A stretch of DNA of 64,000 bases, from positions 1 to 64,000 of the forward strand of contig NSIV01000013.1 in assembly GCA_002633085.1 (NCBI GenBank), given 5' to 3'. Positions 20,307-28,910 of the stretch are shown here, one piece after another. Within the stretch, counting starts at the first letter, position 1; every line of letters begins with the position of its first letter. The translations under genes were made by a program, and so were the position numbers. The stretch comes from Curvibacter sp. PD_MW3 (GTDB lineage Bacteria > Pseudomonadota > Gammaproteobacteria > Burkholderiales > Burkholderiaceae_C). A model generated the notes under the pieces. That model saw nothing but the letters and a program-made list of their open reading frames with translations, was not told the DNA's origin and did no database searches.

Positions 20307-20360
20307 GCTACTGAATTGATAGCTGTAGGCGAATATTTATCAAGGCCTGAAGGCCTGTTT
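20307..20360 (+). repeat. Dispersed GCTATCAA repeat, copy 3
   Basis: GCTACTGAATTGATAGC, then TGTAGGCG and TATCAAGGCCTGAAGGCC. It is nearly the same as the copy at 25540. Confidence 0.7.
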
Positions 20361-20374
20361 GATGCCTGAAATCA

Positions 20375-20410
20375 GAAAACCCGCTCTGGCGCAGGCCCGG
20401 GCGGGTTTTC
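20375..20410 (+). terminator. Intrinsic terminator after the hydrolase gene
   Basis: GAAAACCCGC / GCGGGTTTTC stem followed by TTTT. It lies about 120 bp past the hydrolase stop, beyond the repeat copy. Confidence 0.8.
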
Positions 20411-20540
20411 TTTTGGGGCCGCGTGCGGGTGCGGGTGGCAGAGGGCGCCGCCTGCGGTGGCACAATCGCCCGTCCTCGTCGGCTTGCATGACTTGCAGGC
20501 ACTTCAAGTTCCGGGCCTTGGCCACCACGTTTTCTTTTTC

Positions 20541-21797
20541 ATGACACTTTCACTCCAGGGCACGCTCGGCATCGACTTCGGCACCTCCAATTCGGCCATC
20601 GCCTGGGCCGACACGCATGGCTCGGCCCGGCTGATTCCGCTGGAGGGCCAGGCCACCGCCATGCCCACGGCGGTGTTCTACAACAGCGAAGACCTCAGCA
20701 TCCATTTCGGCCGCGACGCCGTGACGCAGTACCTCGAAGGCGCCGAGGGGCGGCTGATGCGCTCGCTCAAGAGCCTGCTGGGCAGCCCGCTGCTGCTGGA
20801 GACGACCGTCGTCAACAACCGGCAGATCAGCTTTCAGGACATCATTGCCACCTTCCTGGCCACGCTGCGCGAGCGCGCTACGCAGGCCTTGGGCGCCGCG
20901 CCCACGCGCGTGGTGATGGGGCGGCCGGTGCATTTTGTGGACGACGACCCCGAGCGCGATGCGCAGGCGCAGGCGTCGTTGCTGCAGGCGGCGCAGGCGG
21001 TGGGCTTTACCGAGGTGTCGTTCCAGCTGGAGCCGATTGCCGCCGCGCTGGACTACGAGCGCCGCCTGGACAAGGAGAGCACGGTGCTGGTGGTGGACTT
21101 GGGTGGCGGCACCTCGGACTTCACCGTGGTGCGCCTGGGGCCAGAGCGTATGACACAGGCCGACCGCACGCAGGACGTGCTGGCCACCACCGGTGTGCAC
21201 ATCGGCGGCACGGACTTCGACCAGAAACTCAGCCTGGAGCAGGTGATGCCGCTGCTGGGCTACCGCCATCTGGGGCCGCAGGGGCGCGAGGTGCCCAGCC
21301 GCATCTTCTTCGACCTTTCCACCTGGCACCTGATCAACTGGCTGTACCAGCCGCGTGCCCTGAGCGACGCCCAGGCGCTGTGGACCAATTACACCGATGC
21401 GCGCCTGCACCAGCGCCTGATGCATGTGCTCAAGCATCGCCTGGGCCACCGCATTGCCTACGAGGTGGAGCAGGCCAAGATTCGCTGTTCCCAGCAGGAC
21501 GGCGATACCGTGCTGGACCTGTCGGAGGTGGAGGCGAATCTCGCCGCGCCGATGGGCGTGGCCGACATGCGCGAGCACCTGGCCGCCTTGCTGGCACGCA
21601 CCGTGGCCTGTGCGCGCGAATGCGTGCAGAAAGCCGGTCTGACGGACGGTGCACTGGACGCCATCTACCTCACCGGCGGTTCTTCGGCCCTGCGGCCGTT
21701 CCAGCGCGCGCTGCAAGCCGAGTTTGCCAATGTGCCGCTGGTGGAGGGCGACCTCTTTGGCGGCGTGGCCTCAGGCCTGGCCTACACCCGGTCTTGA
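20541..21797 (+). CDS. yegD: Hsp70-family protein, YegD-like
   Basis: 418 aa, shorter than DnaK and lacking the substrate-binding and lid regions. It has the actin/Hsp70 ATPase motifs: phosphate 1 GTLGIDFGTSNSAIAWA, phosphate 2 VLVVDLGGGTSDFTVVRLG, and the adenosine motif IYLTGGSSALRPFQ. YegD-type proteins are presumed specialised chaperones with unknown clients. I chose the ATG at 20541 since the fold begins directly after it; the open frame upstream is not family-like. Confidence 0.9.
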   Translation: MTLSLQGTLGIDFGTSNSAIAWADTHGSARLIPLEGQATAMPTAVFYNSEDLSIHFGRDAVTQYLEGAEGRLMRSLKSLLGSPLLLETTVVNNRQISFQDIIATFLATLRERATQALGAAPTRVVMGRPVHFVDDDPERDAQAQASLLQAAQAVGFTEVSFQLEPIAAALDYERRLDKESTVLVVDLGGGTSDFTVVRLGPERMTQADRTQDVLATTGVHIGGTDFDQKLSLEQVMPLLGYRHLGPQGREVPSRIFFDLSTWHLINWLYQPRALSDAQALWTNYTDARLHQRLMHVLKHRLGHRIAYEVEQAKIRCSQQDGDTVLDLSEVEANLAAPMGVADMREHLAALLARTVACARECVQKAGLTDGALDAIYLTGGSSALRPFQRALQAEFANVPLVEGDLFGGVASGLAYTRS

Positions 21798-21834
21798 GCT
21801 GCGGCTGGGCCGCGCCCACGACCGGGCAGGGTGT

Positions 21835-22083
21835 TCAGCGGTAGAACGCTTCGACCTTGCCTTTGAGCTTGATCATCAACGGGTTGCCCTTGCGGTCCAC
21901 CGTCTTGCCCGCGGGCACCTTGACCCAGCCTTCGCTGATGCAGTATTCCTCGACGTCCATGCGCTCTTTCTCGTTGAAGCGGATGCCGACGTCATGCTCG
22001 AACACGGCAGCCACATAGTGCGGGCTGCGCGGGTCGATGGAGAGATGGTCGGGCAGGGCGGGGCGTTGCGTGGTGTCGGTCAT
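21835..22083 (-). CDS. DUF3297 family protein
   Basis: 82 aa. The sequence LSIDPRSPHYVAAVFEHDVGIRFNEKERMDVEEYCISEGWVKVPAGKTVDRKGNPLMIKLKGKVEAFYR matches the compact DUF3297 family, which is common in proteobacteria and has no known function. Some databases label relatives glutathione peroxidase without support. It lies directly downstream of the yebC-like gene on the same strand, so the two may share a transcript. Confidence 0.85.
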   Translation of the reverse strand: MTDTTQRPALPDHLSIDPRSPHYVAAVFEHDVGIRFNEKERMDVEEYCISEGWVKVPAGKTVDRKGNPLMIKLKGKVEAFYR

Positions 22084-22122
22084 GGCTGTCGCTTGTCAAG
22101 GAATGCGGGTCGGTAGCGGTCT

Positions 22123-22836
22123 TTAGTTTCCGAGGCCGGCAAAGATATTCTGCACATCGTCATTGGCGTCGATGGCGGCCAGGAAGGCTTCCACTTCTTC
22201 CAGCGCCTCGGCGCTCAGGCTGGCCGGGTCCACCGGGTTCTTGGCCTTGTAGCCGAGCTTGGCCGACAGGACGGTGAAGCCCTGAGCTGGCAGGGCGCGG
22301 CTCACCAGGTCGAGGTCGGTGGGGTCGGTCAGGAACAGCGTGGCACCGCCATCTTCGCCCGGCTCGAAGTCCTGCGCACCGGCTTCGATGGCGGCCAACT
22401 CGGGGTCGGCACCGGCGGCCGCGGGTTCGGCTTCGATCATGCCGACGTGGTCAAAGTCCCAGGCCACCGAGCCGGAGGTGCCGAGCTGTCCTTTGCGGAA
22501 CAGCACGCGCATTTCAGGGGCGGTGCGGTTGACGTTGTCGGTCAGGCACTCCACCATCACCGGCACGCGGTGCGGCGCGAAGCCTTCGTAGATCACGTGC
22601 TCGAAGTTGACGGCTTCACCGGTCAGGCCGGCGCCTTTCTTGATGGCGCGCTCCAGCGTGTCCTTGGGCATGGAGGCTTTGCGCGCCTGCTCCACCACCA
22701 GTCGCAGGCGCGAGTTCAAGGACGGGTCGGCACCGTTGCGGGCGGCGACCATGATTTCCTTGGCCAGCTTGCCAAACAGCTTGCCTCTGGCATCAGCAGC
22801 CTGTGCCTTGCCTTTTGCTTTCCACTGCGCGCCCAT
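22123..22836 (-). CDS. YebC/PmpR family (TACO1-like) protein
   Basis: 237 aa. N-terminal [70 protein letters not shown] is diagnostic; the [31 protein letters not shown] block and the C-terminal acidic domain complete the fold. Family members have been described as transcriptional regulators and, more recently, as translation factors that relieve ribosome stalling at proline stretches. The NKxxG-type start is closer to the YeeN subgroup than to canonical YebC. Confidence 0.9.
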   Translation of the reverse strand: MGAQWKAKGKAQAADARGKLFGKLAKEIMVAARNGADPSLNSRLRLVVEQARKASMPKDTLERAIKKGAGLTGEAVNFEHVIYEGFAPHRVPVMVECLTDNVNRTAPEMRVLFRKGQLGTSGSVAWDFDHVGMIEAEPAAAGADPELAAIEAGAQDFEPGEDGGATLFLTDPTDLDLVSRALPAQGFTVLSAKLGYKAKNPVDPASLSAEALEEVEAFLAAIDANDDVQNIFAGLGN

Positions 22837-23068
22837 GTCAGATCTTTCTTGCGGTTGCGGCGCGCCAGGGCGCCGGGTTTGTCGGGTCTGGGCCGGCGCG
22901 CAAGTTCAACGACGTGGCGCCGGACCGGGGGTCCTGTTTATACACCCTGATGAGGGGCCTCCCCTTGATGCTTCGCAGAAGAGGCGTGACCTGGCCAGGC
23001 CCGCTGCCCGCTTGATAAGATGACCGCGGGTTATCTCGGAGCGTGGCCACCATGGCCATGACGTCTTT

Positions 23069-24010
23069 ATGAAATACGCAAAACCTGCGGGGGCGAGCAG
23101 ACGGGCTCAAACTGGAAGATACCTTTGGCGGCTGGTGGCCGCATCGGTTGTCTCTTTGTCGGTGTCCTCTTGGGTCCATGCGTCATCATTGACTCTGGAG
23201 ACCCAGGATCTGGTCGTCTCAGACCAGTCGGGTCGAATGACAGATGCGCGGCTCAAGGTACTTGCCGGTCAGGCGCAGGAAACCCTCGATAAGGCATTGG
23301 CACTCTGGGAGGTCGACTCAGGGGCGTCCCGGCTCGGAAAAATCCGGGTGAAATTTGAAATGCCTCGGGGGCGTGACTACTACACCAGTGTCTTTGTTGT
23401 CGCTTCGGATGGCGCAGGTGGGCGCCGTGCCCGTGTCGTCATGGTCTATGGCTTTGAGAAAGACCCCATGACCATGGCGCACAAACTGACCAGCGCGGTT
23501 TTTCCGCACCCGGACAAACTGGTTCGCAACATGATGGGCGTTCCTGTGGAAGAGCGGATCGGCAACCGCATGTCGTTCCCTGGCTGTGGCCTCAGCAGCG
23601 ATGACTGGGCGTTGGCCTTCTTGCGCGCCAATGAACTTTTGCCCATCAGTGACCTGGGGAGTGATCATGCCTCATGGGGCCATCAGGTCGGCCCGGATGG
23701 CATTCCGCGCGTGGTGGACCGGATCAAGCAAACGAAGGGTTATGTGGAGGCGGGTTCCTTCGGCCGCTACCTTCTTCAGCAATACGGGTTTGCCAAACTC
23801 AAGCAGTTCTACCGACTGTCACTCCAAGGGGGCAGACCCTGGACGGAGGTGTTCGGCAAGGAGGTTGCCGCGTTGGACGGCGAATGGCGGGCAGCGCTGA
23901 AAGCGCAAGAAGCGAGCCGTGGCAAGAATGCAGACATCGCATGGGGGATGTTCAAGCAGAACCCCAACCAGGCTTGCGCCCTGGTGCAGGATCATGTCGC
24001 GGGGCCGTGA
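23069..24010 (+). CDS. Secreted protein resembling an inactive gluzincin (peptidase MA-like) fold
   Basis: 313 aa with a twin-basic N-terminus and hydrophobic core (RYLWRLVAASVVSLSVSSWVHA, residues 17-38) likely cleaved by signal peptidase. The layout (a beta-rich start, a central helix, then YVEAGSFGRYLLQQYGFAKLKQFYR) resembles gluzincin peptidases of the MA clan. Where HExxH is expected the protein has HKLTS (residues 138-142), so the metal site looks lost. No neighbour suggests a role. The fold assignment is my inference from motif order only; the reading frame and secretion signal are well supported. Confidence 0.6.
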   Translation: MKYAKPAGASRRAQTGRYLWRLVAASVVSLSVSSWVHASSLTLETQDLVVSDQSGRMTDARLKVLAGQAQETLDKALALWEVDSGASRLGKIRVKFEMPRGRDYYTSVFVVASDGAGGRRARVVMVYGFEKDPMTMAHKLTSAVFPHPDKLVRNMMGVPVEERIGNRMSFPGCGLSSDDWALAFLRANELLPISDLGSDHASWGHQVGPDGIPRVVDRIKQTKGYVEAGSFGRYLLQQYGFAKLKQFYRLSLQGGRPWTEVFGKEVAALDGEWRAALKAQEASRGKNADIAWGMFKQNPNQACALVQDHVAGP

Positions 24011-24050
24011 CGGTTTGCAGGCTGCATGACGGTTGTCCGGCATCCGGGTC

Positions 24051-24701
24051 TTAAAGACGTTTCAGCCACGTGAGGCGCTGCTGGATTTTGTCCCGCCAGT
24101 CGCTCGCGATCCCGGGGAGCTGTGCCAGTGCTTCAAGCGCCGCGATCGACGGCCGGTGCTCTGCCCACAGCCGCATGGCGTCGTGCAGCGTGGGCGCGTC
24201 AGATGCTGGTTGAAGCAGCTCGAAGGTGCTCCCGGGGCTGACCGTGCCGGCTTGCGTGACGCACAGGTACCAACCGGTCAGGTGGTTTCTGGCGATCCAG
24301 GCCGCGACACCTTCGCAGGCCAGCCGCTCATCGATCTTCCAGCAGGGACTGCGCGGCTGGCTAACCTGGAGTCGGGCGGTGCCCAGCTGCCAGATGTCAC
24401 CGATGCGGACATCGCGTTCGTCAATGTCGGCGGCCGAGAGGTTTTCACCCAGGGCGCCGGGCACCAGGGCTGCGGCAATCTCCGGGAAGCTTGTCGCCAG
24501 ACTCGCGTAGTGCCGGGCCGGATAGAGATGAACGGCCTTGTCCGGTCCGCCATGCACCCGTCGGTCCGCTTGCTGGTCACCGACGAAACCCTCTACCGTC
24601 AGTTCAACCGGGCCAGTAACAGGGGTTTTGAACATGCCGGTGGGCCGACCGGACGTCGGTAGCGGCTGGATGCCGCCGGTGAAGAGCGCGACCTGAACCA
24701 T
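24051..24701 (-). CDS. MOSC domain protein, YiiM-like
   Basis: 216 aa. The MOSC core shows GFVGDQQADRRVHGGPDKAVHLYPARHY and the molybdopterin/substrate cysteine in SQPRSPCWKIDERL, followed by a 3-alpha domain (RPSIAALEALAQLPGIASDWRDKIQQRL). E. coli YiiM is a molybdenum-cofactor protein that reduces N-hydroxylated purines such as 6-N-hydroxylaminopurine. The presence of mobB-moeA-moaDE elsewhere in the window fits cofactor supply. Confidence 0.9.
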   Translation of the reverse strand: MVQVALFTGGIQPLPTSGRPTGMFKTPVTGPVELTVEGFVGDQQADRRVHGGPDKAVHLYPARHYASLATSFPEIAAALVPGALGENLSAADIDERDVRIGDIWQLGTARLQVSQPRSPCWKIDERLACEGVAAWIARNHLTGWYLCVTQAGTVSPGSTFELLQPASDAPTLHDAMRLWAEHRPSIAALEALAQLPGIASDWRDKIQQRLTWLKRL

Positions 24702-24732
24702 CGGCTTCCGTGCTGGCCTCTTGTTCAGGCGT

Positions 24733-25443
24733 TCAGCCGCGCTTGGGAATGTTCAGGCCCTTGGCCACTGCCGGCCGTGCCACAAAGGCGGCCAGCACGC
24801 GGGTGACGTTCGGGAAGTCCTGAATGCCGACCAGTTCCCCGGCTTCGTAAAAGCCAACCAGGTTGCGCACCCAGCCAAAGGTGGCGATGTCGGCAATGGT
24901 GTATTCCTTACCCATGATCCAGTCGCGGCCTTCAAGCCGTTGGTCCAGTACCTTCAGCAGGCGCTTGGTCTCGGCCACGTAGCGGTCGCGCGGGCGCTTG
25001 TCTTCATAGTCCTTGCCGGCGAACTTGTGGAAGAAACCGAGCTGGCCGAACATGGGGCCGATGCCGCCCATCTGGAACATCAGCCACTGCAGGGTTTCGT
25101 AGCGGGCCGCCGGGTCGGTGGGCAGGAGCTTGCCGGTCTTCTCGGCCAGGTAGATCAGGATGGCGCCGGACTCGAACAGCGCCAGCGGCTGGCCACCCGG
25201 GCCGTTGGGGTCGAGGATGGCCGGGATCTTGTTGTTGGGGTTGAGGCTGAGGAATTCCGGCGAGAGCTGGTCGTTGGTCTCGAAGTTCACCAGGTGCGGC
25301 TCGTAGGGCAGGCCGGTCTCTTCCAGCATGATCGAAACTTTCACGCCGTTGGGCGTGGGCAGCGAATAGAGTTGCAGCCAGTCAGGGTGCTGGGCAGGCC
25401 ATTTGCGGGTGATGGGGAAGTTGGCGAGGGTGGTCATGGTCAT
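24733..25443 (-). CDS. Glutathione S-transferase, YfcG/Nu-like
   Basis: 236 aa with an N-terminal thioredoxin-like domain (LQLYSLPTPNGVKVSIMLEETGLPYEPHLVNF, SLNPNNKIPAILDPNG, LFESGAILIYLAEKTG) and a C-terminal helical domain (WIMGKEYTIADIATFGWV). The TPNGVKV active-site loop is that of nu-class enzymes such as YfcG, which use two glutathiones as a disulfide-bond reductase. Downstream of the divergent or unrelated CDF gene; no operon partner is evident. Confidence 0.9.
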   Translation of the reverse strand: MTMTTLANFPITRKWPAQHPDWLQLYSLPTPNGVKVSIMLEETGLPYEPHLVNFETNDQLSPEFLSLNPNNKIPAILDPNGPGGQPLALFESGAILIYLAEKTGKLLPTDPAARYETLQWLMFQMGGIGPMFGQLGFFHKFAGKDYEDKRPRDRYVAETKRLLKVLDQRLEGRDWIMGKEYTIADIATFGWVRNLVGFYEAGELVGIQDFPNVTRVLAAFVARPAVAKGLNIPKRG

Positions 25444-25539
25444 CAGAAAATGAATGTGGCGCCAATGTAGCCCAAGCCTGCGTTACGTGCAGGGCCGGCA
25501 ACCGACAACACCCAAGGGGCCAGGGTGATGATTTGGTTT

Positions 25540-25588
25540 GCTACTGAATCAATAGCTGGAGGCGCTTATTTGTAAAGGCCTAGCGGCC
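25540..25588 (+). repeat. Dispersed GCTATCAA repeat, copy 4
   Basis: GCTACTGAATCAATAGC followed by TGGAGGCG and AAAGGCCTAGCGGCC. The terminal CTA of this copy forms the TAG stop of the minus-strand CDF gene. Confidence 0.7.
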
Positions 25589-26533
25589 ATTTCCTTCAAG
25601 AAAATCATGGCAGGCCGGCATCAGTGGTGCGGTTGAGATCTGCAGCGTGGCGTGGTCGATGCGAAAGCGCTCATGGAGCGCCGCGCTGGTGTCACGCAGA
25701 AAGTCGTCCCCCGGATGGCCTGCTGGCATGACCAGGTGGGCGGTCAGCGCGATCTGCGTGGTGCTCATGGCCCAGACGTGCAGGTCGTCCACCCGTGTCA
25801 CGCCCGGGCGAGCGGCCAGCCAGGCGTGCAGGGCCGGCAGGTCGATGTGCGGCGGCACACCGTCGAACAGCAAATGCAGCGACTGGCGCAACAGGCCCCA
25901 GCTGCCGACCACGATGACGGCGGCGATGCCCAGGCTGATGACCGGGTCGAGCCAAGCCCAACCCTGCCACAGGTAGAGTGCGCCGCCGATCACCACGCCG
26001 AGCGACACCAGCGCATCCGCTGCCATGTGCAGGAAGGCGCCGCGCACATTGAGGTCGTGCTCGCGCCCGCGCATGAACAGCAAGGCGGTGGCGGTGTTGA
26101 CCACGATGCCCATGGCCGCCACGGTGATGATGGTCCAGCCTTGTGTGGCCTCGGGTGTGCCCAGCCGCTGCAGGGCTTCCAGGGCCAGCGAGCCCATGGC
26201 CACCAGCAACAGCACGGCGTTGGCGAAGGCGGCCAGGATGGAAGCGCGCCGCCAGCCGTAGGTGTGGCGCGCATTGGGTTGCAGCCGGCTGGCGAGGGCG
26301 GCCACCCAGGCCAGCAGCAGGCCGGCGACATCACTCAGGTTGTGGCCGGCATCGGCCAGCAAGGCCAGCGAGTTGATCTGCCAGCCATAAAAGGCCTCTA
26401 CCGCGACAAACGCCAGGTTGAGGCCGATGCCCAGGGCGAAGGCCCGGCTGAAGCTGGCCGGGGGTGCAGGGTGGTGATGACCGTGCGCGTCATGGTGATC
26501 GTGGTCGTGGTCGTGAGAAGGGTGGAGGCTCAT
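25580..26533 (-). CDS. Cation diffusion facilitator family transporter (CzcD/ZitB-like)
   Basis: 317-aa proton-coupled metal efflux protein, probably for Zn/Co/Cd. A cytoplasmic His-rich N-terminus (HDHDHDHHDAHGHHH) is followed by six membrane segments; LLADAGHNLSDVAGLLLAW holds the HxxxD metal site of TM2, and HMAADALVSLGVVIGGALY the second HxxxD site of TM5. The C-terminal domain (VDDLHVWAMSTTQIALTAHLV) is the usual metallochaperone-like fold. Its stop codon lies inside a dispersed repeat copy. Confidence 0.93.
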   Translation of the reverse strand: MSLHPSHDHDHDHHDAHGHHHPAPPASFSRAFALGIGLNLAFVAVEAFYGWQINSLALLADAGHNLSDVAGLLLAWVAALASRLQPNARHTYGWRRASILAAFANAVLLLVAMGSLALEALQRLGTPEATQGWTIITVAAMGIVVNTATALLFMRGREHDLNVRGAFLHMAADALVSLGVVIGGALYLWQGWAWLDPVISLGIAAVIVVGSWGLLRQSLHLLFDGVPPHIDLPALHAWLAARPGVTRVDDLHVWAMSTTQIALTAHLVMPAGHPGDDFLRDTSAALHERFRIDHATLQISTAPLMPACHDFLEGNGR

Positions 26534-26625
26534 GCAGGTCGCTCAGGGATTCGTGTGCCTTGCACAGTATGCCGTGCTGCGCATGCCCACATTGAGCGGC
26601 GGTGACTCTGGGCTAGGATGGCGGC

Positions 26626-27864
26626 ATGTCGAATACCTCCTCAAGTTCCGTGACGCCTGTCAGCTTGCGCCAGGACGCCAGTTTGATCGGCCTCATCGGC
26701 CTGGCACACCTGGTCAGCCATTTCAGCCAGCTCCTGCTGCCACCGCTGTTTCCGTGGTTGAAGGAGGCATTCAACGCCAGTTATGCCGAGCTCGGTTTCC
26801 TGATGACGATCTTTTTCGTCGTCTCCTGCACGGTGCAGACACTCTCGGGTTTCTGGGTCGACCGCTACGGCCCGCGGCCGGTGCTGTACGCCGGTCTGGG
26901 CCTGCTGGCGTGTGCCGCCTTCGGCTTTGCCCTGAGCAGCAGTTACGTGATGCTGATGCTGTTTGCCGTGGTGGCGGGTGCCGGCAACGGTGTGTTCCAT
27001 CCGGTGGACTACACGCTGATCAACCGCAAGGTCAGCGCGCCGCGCCTGGGCCACGCCTACAGTGCGCACGGCATCAGTGGCAACCTGGGCTGGGCCGTGG
27101 CACCGGCCTTGCTGGTGCCGCTGGCGCTGCTGTTTTCCTGGCGGGTGGCACTGGCGGCGGCTGGCACCCTGGTGCTGGCGGTGCTGGCCCTGTGCTGGGT
27201 TCAGCGCTCCCGGCTGGCCCTGCCTGCCAGCGCGCCGGCGGGGCGGCCGGCTGCCGGTGTAGCGGCCGAGGGCAGCTTGGCCTTTTTGCGCATTCCCGCT
27301 GTCTGGATGTGCTTTGCCTTCTTCTTCATCTTCGCCATGGCCTTGAGCGTGGTGCAGGCCTTTGCACCGGAAGCGGCGCGCCAGCTGCATGCCGTTCCCT
27401 TGAGCCTGGTGGCGGTGTGCCTGACGGCCTACATGGTGGCCAGTGCCAGCGGCATGCTGGTGGGGGGCTTTCTCGCCACTGATCCGGCGCGCAGCGAGCA
27501 GGTGGTCGGCAGCGGCTTTGCCGTGGCCGCCAGCATTTCGCTGCTGTTGGGTTTGGCTTCGCTGCCGGCGCTGGCGGTGCCGCTGCTGTTTGCCCTGATG
27601 GGTTTTGCAGCCGGCTTTGCCGGTCCTTCGCGTGATCTGCTGATCAAGCGCTCCACGCCGGAGAACGCCAGCGGCCGGGTCTATGGCGTGGTGTATTCGG
27701 GGCTCGATATCGGGCAGGCCGTCTCGCCATTGATCTTCGGGGTACTGATGGACCAGCAGGCCTATCGCCTGCTGTTCGTGGGCCTGGCGCTGGTGCAACT
27801 GACGCTGGTGGTGACGGCCTTCCGGGTGCGGCGTGTGCGGCGCACCGTGGCGGCAGCGGGTTGA
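26626..27864 (+). CDS. MFS transporter, Fsr-like
   Basis: 412 aa, about 12 hydrophobic segments. It opens LIGLAHLVSHFSQLLLPPLFPWLKEAFNASYAELGFLMTIFFVVSCTVQTLSGFWVDRYGPRPVLYAG, with GAGNGVFHPVDYTLINR in TM4-5, both resembling the fosmidomycin-resistance (Fsr) subfamily. Likely an exporter; substrate unknown. Divergent from the CDF gene with about 90 bp between them. Confidence 0.88.
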   Translation: MSNTSSSSVTPVSLRQDASLIGLIGLAHLVSHFSQLLLPPLFPWLKEAFNASYAELGFLMTIFFVVSCTVQTLSGFWVDRYGPRPVLYAGLGLLACAAFGFALSSSYVMLMLFAVVAGAGNGVFHPVDYTLINRKVSAPRLGHAYSAHGISGNLGWAVAPALLVPLALLFSWRVALAAAGTLVLAVLALCWVQRSRLALPASAPAGRPAAGVAAEGSLAFLRIPAVWMCFAFFFIFAMALSVVQAFAPEAARQLHAVPLSLVAVCLTAYMVASASGMLVGGFLATDPARSEQVVGSGFAVAASISLLLGLASLPALAVPLLFALMGFAAGFAGPSRDLLIKRSTPENASGRVYGVVYSGLDIGQAVSPLIFGVLMDQQAYRLLFVGLALVQLTLVVTAFRVRRVRRTVAAAG

Positions 27865-27880
27865 AGAGTTTTGGCCGGGC

Positions 27881-28702
27881 TCACTCGGCAACCGCTTTTC
27901 TGATCCAGTCCACCACGGCGTCGCTGGCAACGCCGGGTGTGCTCAGGTGCGTGGCCTTGACTTCCAGATAGGCGCTCTTCGGGTTGACGGGCAGCTTGTC
28001 GACAAAGTAGGCGCGGGCCGAAGCGAACAGCGGGTCCTGGTCGCCGATCACCACCAGGCTGGGCGTCTGCGGCGGCACGCGCGGCGCGGTGAGCGACATC
28101 TCTGCGTCCGATGCCGGGTCGAAGTAGCTGAGGTAATCGCGCGCCGTCATGATGACGGTTTGCTGCCGGCCCTGGTTGATGTCGTTGAAGCGCTCTTTCG
28201 TATCGCCTTTGTTGGCCGCTACCAGGGCGCGGGCTTCCTCGATGCTGTCGCGCACGGGCTTGAGCCGGGACGAGGTGAAATAACCCTGTGGCACATGACC
28301 GGGCGCCAGCAGCACCAGCGCCTGCACATCGCCCTGGCGCGCTGCAAAACTGAGCGCCGCGGGGCAGCCCATGCTGTGGCCGATCAGGACGATCTTGCGC
28401 GCGCCGCGTTCGCGCAGGGTCTTGACGTGCTGGGCCATCTCGGCCATGGCCTGGTCCCAGTGGACGTCGATGTAGCGGTTGCGCGACCAGGGCATGTCGG
28501 GCATGAGCACCGTCATGTGCTCGCGTTCCAGCCGCGTCTTCAGCACACCGAAGTTCGGGTCTTGCGGGCCGCCGGGGTTCTTGCCGTGCAGCATCAACAC
28601 GCCGATGCTGGCTTGTGCCTGCACGGCCGGGCTCAAGAGCAGGGCAGCCAGTGCCAGGAGCAGGATGGCTGCACGGATGAACATGGAGTGTGTCGGTTTC
28701 AT
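27881..28702 (-). CDS. Secreted alpha/beta hydrolase
   Basis: 273 aa with a signal peptide (SMFIRAAILLLALAALLLSPAVQAQA). The fold shows GVLMLHGKNPGG (oxyanion HG), nucleophile elbow LIGHSMGCPAAL, an acid in VVIGDQDPLFASA and a histidine in KATHLSTPG. It is probably a periplasmic esterase or lipase-like enzyme. It converges on the preceding MFS gene with 16 bp between them. Substrate not inferable. Confidence 0.85.
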   Translation of the reverse strand: MKPTHSMFIRAAILLLALAALLLSPAVQAQASIGVLMLHGKNPGGPQDPNFGVLKTRLEREHMTVLMPDMPWSRNRYIDVHWDQAMAEMAQHVKTLRERGARKIVLIGHSMGCPAALSFAARQGDVQALVLLAPGHVPQGYFTSSRLKPVRDSIEEARALVAANKGDTKERFNDINQGRQQTVIMTARDYLSYFDPASDAEMSLTAPRVPPQTPSLVVIGDQDPLFASARAYFVDKLPVNPKSAYLEVKATHLSTPGVASDAVVDWIRKAVAE

Positions 28703-28910
28703 TCAGGCCAGGCGCGCGGAGGGTGGGTGCATGGCAGAGGACGCCTTACCGGTGTTGATGGACATGACAGGCTCACCTGGAGTGATGTGGGTGAGCGGAC
28801 CATATCAAAGCCGTGTTGGTTTGTCATCCTGTGTGCCTGCTGACGTGCAGCGAGGCGTGCGCATCGACGTGGCCAACTAGGCAGGGGCCAAGCGTTCGCC
28901 CCTCGCCCTT

